A DNA stretch of 64,000 nt, taken from assembly GCF_014930365.1 (NCBI RefSeq), contig NZ_JABXWI010000002.1, positions 667,841-731,840 of the forward strand. Direction: 5' to 3'. Shown piece after piece: positions 7,957 through 17,995 of this stretch (its first letter is position 1; each line of letters opens with the position of its first letter). The DNA is from Streptomyces caniscabiei. Lineage in GTDB: Bacteria; Actinomycetota; Actinomycetes; Streptomycetales; Streptomycetaceae. The translations under genes and the position numbers were made by a program. The notes below the pieces were generated by a model, which worked only from the letters and a program-made list of their open reading frames with translations, searched no databases and was not told the DNA's origin.

Positions 7957-9119
7957 CGGGTCTCCTCGCGCGGCGTGGGTGTCGCCGGGGCCCCTGCCCT
8001 CGCCCGCAGCCGCTCCGCGAAGCCGGCCAGCCGCGCGTACTGCTCCCCCAGCGCCGCCGGACCGTCCCCCACCGGATCCTTGAAATAAAAGCCCAGCTCG
8101 GACAGGGGGCCGGAGAGGCCCGCTTCGTGGGCGCGGGACAGGAGGCGGGCCAGGTCGAGCACCAGCGGGGCCGCGAGGGCGGAGTCACAGCCCTGCCAGG
8201 TGGTCTGGAGGACCATCCGGGTGCCGAGGAAGCCGTCGAAGGCGATGTGGTCCCAGGCGGTCTTCCAGTCGCCGAGGGCGGGGACGTCGTCGATGTGGGT
8301 CTCGCCCTCGGGGGTGCCGCCCAGGCTGTCGGTGAGGACGCGCTCCTTGCCGGCGTTCTTGGCAGCGGCGGCGGCCGGGTCGGCGAGGGCGGCGCCGTCG
8401 CCACCGCCGAGCAGGTTGGTGCCGGACCACGCCCGGACGGTGAGGGCCCGCTGGGCGAACATCGGGCCGAGGACCGACCGGAGCAGCGTCTGGCCGGTCT
8501 TGCCGTCGCGGCCCGCGTGGGGAAGTCCCGAGGAGGCGGCGAGGGAGGCCAGGGACGGGTGGTGGAGCCCGGTGGAGGGGGTGAAGTTCACGTAGGGGCA
8601 GCCGGCGCGCAGGGCCGCCGCCGCGTAGAGGGAGCTGGGCGGCAGGGCCGTCCCGGTGGGGGCGGGTTCCGTGGAGGCGACGTTCACCACGACGGCGCGG
8701 GCGAGCCCCCGGCGTCGTACGAAGTCCTGGATGTCGGCGGCGTGGGAGGCGATCAGTTCGTCGGGGGTCCTGGTGTCGCCCGGGAGGGGGCCGCCGGGCC
8801 TGATCTCCCGGTCGGCTGCGGCCAGTTCGGCGCCGACGGCCGCCGGGAGGCCGTGCGGCAGGACGCCTCCGGCCGCGAGTGCCTCGGCCCGTTTGGGCAG
8901 GGGGCAGTCGACCGTGTCGTGGCCGCCGAAGACGAGGGAGGTGAGGGGCGCGAGGCCGGTGCCCTCGAAGGCGGGGGTCTCGGTGACCATGCCCGTCGGG
9001 GCGTGCAGACCCGCCGTGACGGCCGCGCAGCCCGCGACGACGGTGGTGGCGACGGAACCGCGTGCTCCGATCAGCCAGACGCCGACGCTCGGTGGGGTGA
9101 CGGACACGGACGCGGACAT
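7953..9119 (-). CDS. Inositol-3-phosphate synthase-family protein
   Basis: This 388-residue protein belongs to the NAD-dependent myo-inositol-1/3-phosphate synthase family. The amino terminus shows the Rossmann loop as VWLIGARGSVATTV. Further family landmarks are FGGHDTVDCPL, AVVVNVASTEP, YVNFTPSTGLHHPSL, GRDGKTGQTLLRS (the GDDxKSGxT-type NAD/Lys site), RAWSGTNLLGGGDG and LSELGFYFKDPVG. Members of this subgroup are often not the housekeeping Ino1. The ATG at 9119 follows GAGGAGG by about 7 nt and opens a six-gene run in which each later gene overlaps or abuts the previous one. It could supply a cyclitol phosphate to the ebo-like pathway, much as EboD (a sugar-phosphate cyclase relative) does elsewhere. 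Confidence 0.87.
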   Translation of the reverse strand: MSASVSVTPPSVGVWLIGARGSVATTVVAGCAAVTAGLHAPTGMVTETPAFEGTGLAPLTSLVFGGHDTVDCPLPKRAEALAAGGVLPHGLPAAVGAELAAADREIRPGGPLPGDTRTPDELIASHAADIQDFVRRRGLARAVVVNVASTEPAPTGTALPPSSLYAAAALRAGCPYVNFTPSTGLHHPSLASLAASSGLPHAGRDGKTGQTLLRSVLGPMFAQRALTVRAWSGTNLLGGGDGAALADPAAAAAKNAGKERVLTDSLGGTPEGETHIDDVPALGDWKTAWDHIAFDGFLGTRMVLQTTWQGCDSALAAPLVLDLARLLSRAHEAGLSGPLSELGFYFKDPVGDGPAALGEQYARLAGFAERLRARAGAPATPTPREETR

Positions 9120-9169
9120 GGGCAGCCTCCTCGTCGGGCCAGGGGTGGGACGGGCCGGGAACCCTCCGT

Positions 9170-9206
9170 GGGGGAAGAGGGAAAGGGAAGGGGAAGGGAA
9201 GAGGGG
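9170..9206 (+). repeat. 37-nt uninterrupted polypurine tract
   Basis: Only A and G occur from 9170 to 9206 on the plus strand, in a GGGAAG-like pattern. It sits in the intergenic region between the promoter side of the cyclase gene (start 9119) and the terminator of the ThuA gene. It may be a replication or transcription pause site or simple slippage product; no function is visible. Confidence 0.7.
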
Positions 9207-9209
9207 CGA

Positions 9210-9247
9210 GACGGCGGGCGGAGGTCCGGCGTCCCCCGCCCGCCGTC
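9210..9247 (-). terminator. Terminator of the sugar/glycoside operon
   Basis: Two 11-nt arms (9210-9220 and 9237-9247) are perfect reverse complements around a 16-nt loop, immediately after the stop of the ThuA-domain gene at 9250. Confidence 0.8.
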
Positions 9248-9249
9248 GC

Positions 9250-10689
9250 TCAGTCGCCCGGCGGCGGGTCCGCCAGGTCGGCGGCCCGTGCGGGCAGTTC
9301 CTTGATCCGGACGTCGCGGAAGGACACCTGATCGGCGGATCCGTGGTTCTGGATGCCGAAGTGGCCGTCGCGCAGGCTCCGTACCGGATCGGTGTTGGTG
9401 AAGTCGTTGATCTTCACCCCGTTGAGCCAGACGCGGAGGCGCTCGCCCTCCACGCGGATCTCGTACGTGTTCCACTCCCCCGGCGGGTTCAGCGCGCGGT
9501 CGCGCTTGCCGAGGTCGGCGGAGCGGAAGCCGTAGACGGACCCGGTGGTCCGCTCGGGTACGTCGGTGGCGTCGATCTGGACCTCGTAGCCGTTGTTCAC
9601 GGCGGACCAGGGGTCGTCGGAGGGCGGGAAGCCGACGAAGACACCGGAGTTGTCGTCGCCCGAGGGGCCGGACATCCTCCAGTCGAGCTTCAGGGAGTAC
9701 GACCCGAAGCTCCGGTCGGCGTACCAGAGCATCCCCATGCCACCCGCCGACGTGATCGTGCCGTCGTCGGACAGGGTGAAGGAGCCCGGACCGGCCTGCC
9801 GCCACGCGGACAGGGACTCCGCCGTGCCGTCGAACAGCGACCGGTAGCCGTTCTCCGGGCGGCAGTCGGCCCGGGCCTCGCCGATCGCCCAGCGGATGCC
9901 GCCCAGCAGGTGCTGCCGGAAGGCGGGTTCGGCGAAGGACTCCTTGGTGTGGCCGCCGCCGGTGTAGAAGGCACGCCCGCCCTGGTAGTCCTGGCACCAG
10001 GCGATCGGATGGTCGCCGTTCATGGTGCCGCCGCTGTACGACGACTCGTCGAGCGAGGCGAGGACATGGGCCCGCTCGCGTGGGTTGGAGCGGTAGTTGT
10101 ACCACTCGTCCGTGCGGTTCCAGGTCGCGCCCAGCCCGGCGGTGGCCGGGTGGGCGTGGTCCTCGACGTCGACCGTCGCGGGCTGGATCGCGGGGTGCGA
10201 CTGGAAGTACGCGCCCGCGAGCCCGCCGTAGAAGGCCCAGTCGTACTCGGTGTCGGCGGCGGCGTGGATGCCGACGTACGCGCCGCCGCGTTTGATGTAC
10301 CGCTCGAACGCGCCCTGTTGGGCCGCGTTCAGGACGTCGCCGGTCGTGGAGAGGAAGACCACGGCGTCGTAGCGTCCGAGGTTGCGGGCGGTGAAGGCGC
10401 CGGCGTCCTCCGTGGCGTCGACCGCGAAGCCGTGTGCGGCGCCCAGCTCCCGTACGGCCGTGATGCCCTCGGGGATGGAGTCGTGGCGGAACCCGGCGGT
10501 CTTGGAGAACACCAGCACCCGGCGCTCGTCCCCGTGACCCGCGCCGCCGGGACCGCCAGGGCCTCCGGAGGTGCCCGCGTCATCCGACACGGCGGGCCCC
10601 GACACACAGCCGATCAGCAGGGCGGCGCCACCCACCGCGGCCCACAGGCGTCCACGTCCTCGTCCGCGTCCTCGTCCGTTCGTCGGCAT
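9250..10689 (-). CDS. ThuA domain plus 3-keto-disaccharide hydrolase (DUF1080) lipoprotein
   Basis: This 479-residue protein has an Arg-rich amino terminus, a hydrophobic stretch and a lipobox (LIGC, Cys about residue 28), so it should be a lipoprotein outside the cell. Residues about 57-265 are a ThuA domain (RRVLVFSKTAGFRHDSI, GAYVGIHAAADTEYDW, RAFYTGGGHTKESF). Residues about 280-470 are a DUF1080 / 3-keto-disaccharide hydrolase jelly roll (SLFDGTAESLSAWR, NSGVFVGFP, GYEVQIDAT, FGIQNHGSADQVSFRDVRIKEL). ThuA proteins take part in trehalulose/trehalose 3-oxidation pathways, and DUF1080 members hydrolyse 3-keto-glycosides. It lies 9 nt after the sugar dehydrogenase gene, so the two are co-expressed and both extracellular. 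Confidence 0.88.
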   Translation of the reverse strand: MPTNGRGRGRGRGRLWAAVGGAALLIGCVSGPAVSDDAGTSGGPGGPGGAGHGDERRVLVFSKTAGFRHDSIPEGITAVRELGAAHGFAVDATEDAGAFTARNLGRYDAVVFLSTTGDVLNAAQQGAFERYIKRGGAYVGIHAAADTEYDWAFYGGLAGAYFQSHPAIQPATVDVEDHAHPATAGLGATWNRTDEWYNYRSNPRERAHVLASLDESSYSGGTMNGDHPIAWCQDYQGGRAFYTGGGHTKESFAEPAFRQHLLGGIRWAIGEARADCRPENGYRSLFDGTAESLSAWRQAGPGSFTLSDDGTITSAGGMGMLWYADRSFGSYSLKLDWRMSGPSGDDNSGVFVGFPPSDDPWSAVNNGYEVQIDATDVPERTTGSVYGFRSADLGKRDRALNPPGEWNTYEIRVEGERLRVWLNGVKINDFTNTDPVRSLRDGHFGIQNHGSADQVSFRDVRIKELPARAADLADPPPGD

Positions 10690-10698
10690 GACGCCCCC

Positions 10699-13233
10699 TC
10701 ACCGCTTCGTGAAGGTGAAGTCGTCCACGTCGAACAGGCCGCCGGAACCGGTCCCCTTGAACACCAGGTGGAGCGTCGTGGTGCCGCGCGGGGCGCGGGA
10801 CAGGTTCGCGGTGACGTCCTGGAAGTTCTCCCATCCGCCGGTCGCCGGCACGGTCGCGCTGCCGAGGAGGCGGCCGGTCGGGGAGCCCGCCCGGACCTCC
10901 AGCTTGCCGCCGGCACCCCCGGAGGAGACGCGTGCGGTGATCTTCGTGGCGTTCGACAGGACGTACGGCTCGAAGGAGATCCAGTCGCCGTTGTCGATGT
11001 CCCCGACCGTCTTGCCGCCGTGGGCGGTGGGCTTCGTCTGGACGGCGATGCCGGAGGAGTCGCCGTAGTGCTCGGCCTGGCGGTGGGTGGGCTGGACGAC
11101 GTTCTGGTCGTGGGTGGTCAGCGGGGCCTGGCCGCCGCCTCCGCCGTCGGTGTACTCGGCGTCGAAGACCCCGAAGATGTTGGCGTTCTCGTCGTGGCCG
11201 CCGTCGGCGCTGGTCTGGATGGTGCCGGTGCAGCCGTTGGCGGAGGTCACGGGGTGGCCGTGACTGTCGTGGCCGAGGATGAAGGTGACCTTGACCTTGG
11301 CGCAGTCGATCGGGTGGCCGTCCTCCGGGTCGCTGACCTTCACCTTGAACGGTACGGCGTCACCGAACGCGAACAGCTGCCCGTCCGCCGGGAGTTGCAG
11401 CTCGACCTTGGGCGCGGTGTTGCCGACCACGATCTGCACGCTCGCGCTGCCGGTACGGCCGGTGGTGTCCTTCGCGGTCACGGTCGCCGTGTAGGTGCCG
11501 TTCTTCTTGTACGTGTGCGTCGGGTTGGCGGCCGTGGAGGTGGAGCCGTCGCCGAAGTCCCAGCTGTAGGTGAGGGCGTCGCCGTCCTGGTCGCTGGTGC
11601 CGGCGGAGGAGAAGCGGACCTTCAGTCTCGCCTGGCCGGAGGTGCGGTCGGCGGCGGCCTGGGCGACCGGGGAGTGGCCGTCGGTGGCGTTCTCGATGCG
11701 GTACAGCGCGGAGTTCTCGTCGCCGCCGAACCAGGCGAGCCCGTAGTCGAGGACGTACAGCGCGCCGTCCGGGCCGAAGGCCATGTCCATGACCTGGGTG
11801 CCGGTCCACGGGACGCTGTTGATCGACTGGACGGTGCCGTCGGCGTCGCTGCTGATCCGCTTGATCCAGCGGCGGCCGAACTCACCGGCGAAGAAGTCGC
11901 CGTCGTACGCCTCGGGGAACTTCACCGGGGAGTCGAGCGCGGCGTCGTAGTCGTAGACCGGGCCGCCCATCGGGGACTCGGAGCCGTCGCCGAACTCCGG
12001 GACGGAGGCGCCGTTGTAGGGGATCCAGGCGGGCTCGGCGGGCGGCAGGTCGGTGAGGCCGGTGTTGTTCGGCGAGGTGTTCTTCGGGGCCGCGCAGTCG
12101 AAGGACGCGCCCGAGGTGCCGGTGGCGAAGTCGTAGTCGACGTAGGCGTCGTTCTTGCCGGTGCAGTACGGCCAGCCGAAGTTGCCCGGCTTGGTCACCC
12201 GGGCGAACTCGACCTGCCCGGCCGGGCCGCGCGAGGGGTTGGCCGCGCCGGCGTCGGGGCCGTACTCGCCGACGTAGAGGATGCCGGTCTTCTTGTCGAC
12301 GCTGAAGCGGAAGGGGTTGCGGAAGCCCATCGCGTAGATCTCGGGGCGTGTCTTGTCCGTGCCGGGGGCGAAGAGGTTGCCGTCGGGGACGGTGTACGAG
12401 CCGTCGGCGCCGACCTTGATGCGCAGGATCTTGCCGCGCAGGTCGTTGGTGTTGCCGGAGGTGCGCTGGGCGTCGAAGGCCGGGTTGCGGTTGGACCGCT
12501 CGTCGATGGGGGTGAAGCCGTCCGACTGGAAGGGGTTGCTGTCGTCGCCCGTCGACAGGTACAGGTTGCCGGCCGCGTCGAAGTCGATGTCACCGCCGAC
12601 GTGGCAGCAGATCCCGCGCGAGGCGGGGACGTCGAGGATCTTCTTCTCGCTGGCGTCGTCGAGGGTGCCGTCCGCCTTCAGGACGAAGCGGCTCAGACGG
12701 TTGACGCCGTCGAAGGGCGCGAAGTCGGCGGCCGTCCCGGTCTCGGGGGCGTCGCCGGCCGGGGTGTTCAACGGGGGCGCGTAGTACAGGTAGATGAAAC
12801 GGTTGTCGGCGAAGCCCGGGTCGACGCCTATGCCCTGGAGGCCCTCCTCGTCGTGGGAGTACACGTCGAGCTTGCCCGCGAGCCTGGTGTTGCCCGCCGC
12901 GTCGGTCAGGCGCAGTTCGCCGTCGCGGGAGGTGTGCAGGACCGAGCGGTCGGGGAGGACGGCGAGCGACATGGGCTCGCCGACCTCCGGCTCGCCCTTG
13001 GCGAGGGTGACCTGTTGGAAGTCCTCGGCGGCGGCCGGGGCGGCCTTCGGCCCGGCGTCGGCCGCCCCCGCCGCCGGCGCGGTGAGGGAGAGCGAGGCGC
13101 CCGCGAGCAGCAGACCGCTCAGCAGGGCGATCGGCCCGCGCAGTCCGCGGCGTCTGAAGAGGCTGGTGGTGCTGGTGGTGCTGGTGGTGCTGGTGGTGCT
13201 GGTGGGGTGTCTGGTGTCGTCGTACGGGTGCAC
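10699..13233 (-). CDS. Secreted glucose/sorbosone-type dehydrogenase with PKD and carbohydrate-binding modules
   Basis: This 844-residue secreted protein starts at GTG 13233, preceded by GGAGG. Residues 12-24 are a Ser/Thr-Thr repeat, then RRRG and a hydrophobic signal to about residue 57. Residues about 70-520 form the beta-propeller of the soluble glucose/sorbosone dehydrogenase family (MSLAVLPDRSVLHTSRDGEL, LQGIGVDPGFADNRFIYLYY, GNLYLSTGDDSNPF, AMGFRNPFRFSVD, NFGWPYC). A PKD domain follows (YSWDFGDGSTSTAANPTHTY, about 535-615), then a linker domain and a carbohydrate-binding jelly roll (about 705-844, CBM6-like: AEHYGDSSGI, DIDNGDWISFEPYVL, FDVDDFTFTKR). PQQ is the usual cofactor of this propeller family, but cofactor residues cannot be confirmed by eye. 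It probably oxidises a sugar or glycoside at the cell surface. Confidence 0.87.
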   Translation of the reverse strand: MHPYDDTRHPTSTTSTTSTTSTTSLFRRRGLRGPIALLSGLLLAGASLSLTAPAAGAADAGPKAAPAAAEDFQQVTLAKGEPEVGEPMSLAVLPDRSVLHTSRDGELRLTDAAGNTRLAGKLDVYSHDEEGLQGIGVDPGFADNRFIYLYYAPPLNTPAGDAPETGTAADFAPFDGVNRLSRFVLKADGTLDDASEKKILDVPASRGICCHVGGDIDFDAAGNLYLSTGDDSNPFQSDGFTPIDERSNRNPAFDAQRTSGNTNDLRGKILRIKVGADGSYTVPDGNLFAPGTDKTRPEIYAMGFRNPFRFSVDKKTGILYVGEYGPDAGAANPSRGPAGQVEFARVTKPGNFGWPYCTGKNDAYVDYDFATGTSGASFDCAAPKNTSPNNTGLTDLPPAEPAWIPYNGASVPEFGDGSESPMGGPVYDYDAALDSPVKFPEAYDGDFFAGEFGRRWIKRISSDADGTVQSINSVPWTGTQVMDMAFGPDGALYVLDYGLAWFGGDENSALYRIENATDGHSPVAQAAADRTSGQARLKVRFSSAGTSDQDGDALTYSWDFGDGSTSTAANPTHTYKKNGTYTATVTAKDTTGRTGSASVQIVVGNTAPKVELQLPADGQLFAFGDAVPFKVKVSDPEDGHPIDCAKVKVTFILGHDSHGHPVTSANGCTGTIQTSADGGHDENANIFGVFDAEYTDGGGGGQAPLTTHDQNVVQPTHRQAEHYGDSSGIAVQTKPTAHGGKTVGDIDNGDWISFEPYVLSNATKITARVSSGGAGGKLEVRAGSPTGRLLGSATVPATGGWENFQDVTANLSRAPRGTTTLHLVFKGTGSGGLFDVDDFTFTKR
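13162..13206 (-). repeat. 9-bp coding tandem repeat in the dehydrogenase amino terminus
   Basis: GCTGGTGGT (plus strand) occurs in four exact copies from 13162 to 13197, followed by a partial fifth. On the coding strand it gives a Ser-Thr-Thr repeat before the signal-peptide core. Unit length is a multiple of three, so copy changes keep the frame. Confidence 0.9.
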
Positions 13234-13318
13234 GAAATGCCTCCAGTAAGGGGCTGGTCGTACGGAGGTGTACGGGTGTGTGCGGTACGCCGGGGTGCGC
13301 CGTCACCCCGGAAGACAG

Positions 13319-13363
13319 GGAACCGTTGTGGCTGGAACCGTTGCGGCTGGAGCCGTTGTGGCG
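13319..13363 (+). repeat. 15-bp triple tandem repeat, intergenic
   Basis: Three units of GGAACCGTTGTGGCT (13319-13333, 13334-13348, 13349-13363, the last two with one and two changes) lie just downstream of the epimerase stop and upstream of the dehydrogenase promoter side. A fourth partial unit follows. Confidence 0.85.
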
Positions 13364-13371
13364 GGGAACCG

Positions 13372-14376
<1,005 letters not shown>

Positions 14377-14387
14377 GTCGGGTCTCC

Positions 14388-15767
14388 TCAGACCGCTGTG
14401 GGGGTGTGTGACGGCGAGTGGGACGGGAAGTGGGTCGGGGTGTAGACGGAGTTCTTCTCGGCGCTCTCCTCGACCGCCGCAAGCACCCGCTGCACCTGGA
14501 GCCCGTCGGCGAACGACGGCTCGGGCCGCCGGCCCGCCGCGACGGCGTGCACCAGGTCGCGGGCCTGGTGGACGAAGGTGTGCTCGTACCCGAGGCCGTG
14601 TCCGGGCGGCCACCAGGCGTCGAGGTAGGGGTGGTCGGGCTCGGTGACGAGGATGCGGCGGAAGCCGGCGTGGGCGGCGGGCTCGGTGTGGTCGTGGTAG
14701 GCGAGTTCGTTGAGCCGTTCCAGGTCGAAGGCCAACGAGCCGCGCTCGCCGTTGAGTTCGATGCGCAGGGCGTTCTTGCGGCCGGTGGCGAAGCGGGTGG
14801 CCTCGAAGGAGGCGACGGCTCCGGAGGCGAAGCGACCGGTGAACAGGGCCGTGTCGTCGACGGTGACCGCGCCGCGCCCGGCGGTGCCCCCGGAGGACGC
14901 CAGACCGCTGGACACCCCGGCCGGCAGCGGCCGTTCGCGGACGAAGGTCTCCATCAGCGCGGACACCCCGACCACCGGCTCCCCCGCCAGGTACTGCGCG
15001 AGGTCGACGATGTGGGCGCCGAGGTCGCCGAGGGCCCCGGAGCCGGCGGACTCCTTGCGCAGCCGCCAGGTCAGCGGGAACTCCGGGTCCACGAGCCAGT
15101 CCTGGAGGTACGTCACCCGTACGTGCCGCAGGGCGCCCAGCCGGCCGTCGGCGACCATGCGGCGGGCGAGCGCGGTGGCGGGCACCCGGCGGTAGTTGAA
15201 GCCGACCATGGCCAACTGGCCGCGCGTGTGAGCCTCTTCGGCCGCCTCGGCCATCTCCTCGGCCTCCGCGACGGTGTTCGCGAGGGGTTTCTCGCAGAGC
15301 ACGTGCTTGCCGGCGGCCAGCGCGGCGAGGGCGATCTCGGCGTGGCTGTCGCCGGGGGTGCAGATGTCCACGAGGTCGATGTCGTCGCGGGCGATCAGCT
15401 GCCGCCAGTCGGTCTCCGTCTCCGCCCACCCGTGCCGGTCCGCCATGGCCCGCACCGCGTCGCCGTCCCGCCCGCAGACGGCGGCGAGCACGGGGGTGAG
15501 CGGCAGGTCGAAGACCCGTCCCGCCGTGCGCCACCCCTGCGAGTGCGCGGCCCCCATGAAGGCGTAGCCGACCATCCCGACCCGCAGCCGCGGCTGGTCC
15601 GTCCCCCCGGCGAGCCCGGCGGGCCACACCCCGGCGCGCGGACCGTCGCCGGCCGTCACGGCGGTGGTCGGGGCCGCGGCACCGGGAGGGGTGCCGGCCC
15701 CCGCGTCGGGCCCCGGCGCCCCTGACTCCTCCGCCCCGGCCTGGTCGGGCTGCTGCGGCTGTCCCAT
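14388..15767 (-). CDS. Gfo/Idh/MocA-family NAD(P)-dependent sugar oxidoreductase
   Basis: This 459-residue protein has about 60 disordered Pro/Ala/Gly-rich residues, then the Rossmann domain ([19 protein letters not shown]), an acidic-loop CGRDGDAV and [31 protein letters not shown] with the catalytic Lys of the EKP motif. The catalytic-domain signature follows as [23 protein letters not shown]. The ATG at 15767 follows GGAGGAC. The amino-terminal extension is unusually long for the family; an internal start nearer the Rossmann domain is possible, but the Shine-Dalgarno supports the long form. It lies between the binding protein and the epimerase genes, so it probably oxidises the imported sugar or glycoside. 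Confidence 0.89.
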   Translation of the reverse strand: MGQPQQPDQAGAEESGAPGPDAGAGTPPGAAAPTTAVTAGDGPRAGVWPAGLAGGTDQPRLRVGMVGYAFMGAAHSQGWRTAGRVFDLPLTPVLAAVCGRDGDAVRAMADRHGWAETETDWRQLIARDDIDLVDICTPGDSHAEIALAALAAGKHVLCEKPLANTVAEAEEMAEAAEEAHTRGQLAMVGFNYRRVPATALARRMVADGRLGALRHVRVTYLQDWLVDPEFPLTWRLRKESAGSGALGDLGAHIVDLAQYLAGEPVVGVSALMETFVRERPLPAGVSSGLASSGGTAGRGAVTVDDTALFTGRFASGAVASFEATRFATGRKNALRIELNGERGSLAFDLERLNELAYHDHTEPAAHAGFRRILVTEPDHPYLDAWWPPGHGLGYEHTFVHQARDLVHAVAAGRRPEPSFADGLQVQRVLAAVEESAEKNSVYTPTHFPSHSPSHTPTAV

Positions 15768-15901
15768 GCGTGTGTCCTCCTCGTGGTGGCGCGGTGGGGG
15801 GTGCGGCCCGGCCCGGTGGTCCGGGACCGTCTCCTGGGCGGCCCCGGTCCCGGGTCCCGGTCGGGTCCGCGGTCCCGGTGGGGTCCGTCGGGCGGGACCC
15901 G

Positions 15902-16939
15902 TCACTTGAAGCCGGTGGCCATGTACTGGTCGACGTTGTCCTTGTCGACGACGGCCGAGTACAGCGTCAGCGTGGACGGGATCTCGAACTCGGCGAGGCC
16001 GCTCACCCCCTTGCCCTGGCCGAGGGCGCGGGCGAGGTCGATCGCGGAGGCGGCCATGGTCGGCGGGTAGAGGACGGTCGCCTTGAGCACCCCGTCGTCC
16101 TTCTTGATCGCCTGGAACGCGGAGAGCGCGCCCGCGCCCCCGACCATCAGGAAGTCGTCGCGCCCGGCCTGCTCGATGGCGCGCAGCGCGCCGACGCCCT
16201 GGTCGTCGTCGTGGTTCCACAACGCGTCGAAGTCCGACTGGGCCTGGAGGAGTTGGGCCATCTTGGCCTGCCCGGACTCGACGGTGAACTCGGCGGCCTG
16301 CCGGGCGACCTTCTTGATGTTCGGGTAGTTCTTCAGGGCGTCGTCGAAGCCCTTGGTGCGCTGCTTGGTCAGCTCCAGGTTGTCGAGCCCGGCGAGCTCG
16401 ATGACCCGGGCCTCGCCCTTGTCCTTGAGCTTCTCGCCGATGTAGTGGCCGGCGTTGAGGCCCATGCCGTAGTTGTCGCCGCCGATCCAGCAGCGGTACG
16501 CCTGCGGGGAGTTGAAGATCCGGTCGAGGTTGACGACGGGGATGCCGGCCCGCATCGCCTTGAGCCCGACCTGGGTGAGCGCCTTGCCGTCGGCGGGCAG
16601 CACGACCAGGACGTCGACCTTCTTGTTGATGAGGGTCTCGATCTGCCCGATCTGCTGGGCGGTGTCGTTCGAGCCCTCGGTGATCTCCAGGGTGACGTCC
16701 TCGTACCGCTCGGCGCGGCTCTTGGCGTTCTGGTTGATCGCGTTGAGCCAGCCGTGGTCGGCCTGCGGTCCGGCGAAGCCGATGGTGACCGCCTTGCCGG
16801 GCTTGTCGTCGGCGGCCGGCTGGTCGTCGGCTGCCGGGGCGTCCTTGGTCTCGTTGCTGGTGCAACCCACGAGGAGGGCGCCGGCCGAGACGGCGGCGGT
16901 CCCGAAGAGCAGTCCTCTGCGGCTGGTGAACTCAGGCAT
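15902..16939 (-). CDS. ABC sugar-binding lipoprotein
   Basis: This 345-residue periplasmic-binding-protein-like lipoprotein has a twin-arginine motif (SRRGLLFG) and lipobox LVGC with Cys26, so it is likely a Tat-exported lipoprotein. The fold is that of the ribose/galactose-type (peripBP) family: [83 protein letters not shown]. It follows the permease by 36 nt and is the specificity component of the importer. Aromatic and charged residues typical of the sugar pocket are visible, but the sugar cannot be named. Confidence 0.9.
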   Translation of the reverse strand: MPEFTSRRGLLFGTAAVSAGALLVGCTSNETKDAPAADDQPAADDKPGKAVTIGFAGPQADHGWLNAINQNAKSRAERYEDVTLEITEGSNDTAQQIGQIETLINKKVDVLVVLPADGKALTQVGLKAMRAGIPVVNLDRIFNSPQAYRCWIGGDNYGMGLNAGHYIGEKLKDKGEARVIELAGLDNLELTKQRTKGFDDALKNYPNIKKVARQAAEFTVESGQAKMAQLLQAQSDFDALWNHDDDQGVGALRAIEQAGRDDFLMVGGAGALSAFQAIKKDDGVLKATVLYPPTMAASAIDLARALGQGKGVSGLAEFEIPSTLTLYSAVVDKDNVDQYMATGFK

Positions 16940-16975
16940 GGCGGTGGACCTTTCGCGTGTCGGCTCTTCGGTGGG

Positions 16976-17995
16976 TCAGGTGGTGCTGGCCGTGCGTCGC
17001 TGGACCAGGACCGCGGCGACGATGATCGCGCCCTTGGCGATCTGCTGGACGTCGCTCTGCAGGTTGTTGAGCGCGAAGATGTTGGTGATCGTGGTGAAGA
17101 TCAGGACGCCGAGGACGGAGCCGGTGATGGTGCCCCGGCCGCCGCTGAGCAGGGTGCCGCCGATGATCGCGGCGGCGATGGCGTCGAGTTCGTAGAGGTT
17201 GCCGTTGGTGTTCTGGCCCGAGCCGGACAGCACGATCAGCAGGAAGGCGGCGATGCCGCAGCACAGCCCGGAGAGCAGGTACAGATAGAGCCGCTGGCGG
17301 CGGACGTCGATGCCCGCGAGCCGGGCCGCCTCCGCGTTGCCGCCGACGGCGACCGTGCGCCGGCCGAAGGTCGTGCGGTTCAGCACGAGCCAGCCGATGA
17401 TCGTCACGAGTGCGAAGACCAGGACGAGCGGCGGGATGCCGAGGACATAGGCGTCGCGTTCGCCGAGGTCGAGGATGGCGTCGACGGTCACGACCTGGGT
17501 GCTGCCGTCGGTGATCTGCAGGGCGAGCCCGCGGGCCGAGGCGAGCATGGCGAGGGTGGCGATGAAGGGGACCATTCCGCCGTACGCGATGAGCAGTCCG
17601 TTCACCAGGCCGCAGCCGACGCCGACGATCACCGCCGTGAAGAGAATGCCGGCGAAGCCGTACTCCTGCGTGGCGACGGTCGTGGCCCAGACCGAGGCCA
17701 GGGCGACGATCGCGCCGACGGACAGGTCGATGCCGCCGGAGGTGATGACGAAGGTCATGCCGACGGTGACGACACCGATCACCGAGGCCTGGGTGAGCAC
17801 GAGTTGGAGGTTGCGGGTGTCGAGGAACTCGTCGGGCTTGGTGACACCGCCGATGAGGATCAGCGCGGCGAGGACGCCGAGGAGGGAGAGCGTGCGGACG
17901 TCGGCCCGGAACAGCGTGGTCCGCCAGGCCGGGGGCCCGCTCGCCGCGGGGGCCTTGTCGATGCTGTCCCTGGGCGGGGACACGGGCTGGGTCAT
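16976..17995 (-). CDS. ABC sugar permease (RbsC-type)
   Basis: This 339-residue membrane protein has about ten hydrophobic segments of the RbsC/BPD_transp_2 type. The family-typical stretch VGMTFVITSGGIDLSVGAIVALASV and the later ATPase-coupling region GGNAEAARLAGIDVRRQRLYLYLLSG are visible, as is IAAAIIGGTLLSGGRGTITGSVLG. The ATG at 17995 overlaps the stop of the ATPase gene (ATGA). It makes a single-permease importer with the ATPase and binding lipoprotein. Confidence 0.92.
   Translation of the reverse strand: MTQPVSPPRDSIDKAPAASGPPAWRTTLFRADVRTLSLLGVLAALILIGGVTKPDEFLDTRNLQLVLTQASVIGVVTVGMTFVITSGGIDLSVGAIVALASVWATTVATQEYGFAGILFTAVIVGVGCGLVNGLLIAYGGMVPFIATLAMLASARGLALQITDGSTQVVTVDAILDLGERDAYVLGIPPLVLVFALVTIIGWLVLNRTTFGRRTVAVGGNAEAARLAGIDVRRQRLYLYLLSGLCCGIAAFLLIVLSGSGQNTNGNLYELDAIAAAIIGGTLLSGGRGTITGSVLGVLIFTTITNIFALNNLQSDVQQIAKGAIIVAAVLVQRRTASTT

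Noticed and set aside
15818..15860. Hairpin between binding-protein and dehydrogenase genes as a terminator
   Set aside because: The arms GGTCCGGGACCG and CGGTCCCGGGTCC pair only with mismatches in very G/C-rich sequence; an attenuator is possible but not supportable.
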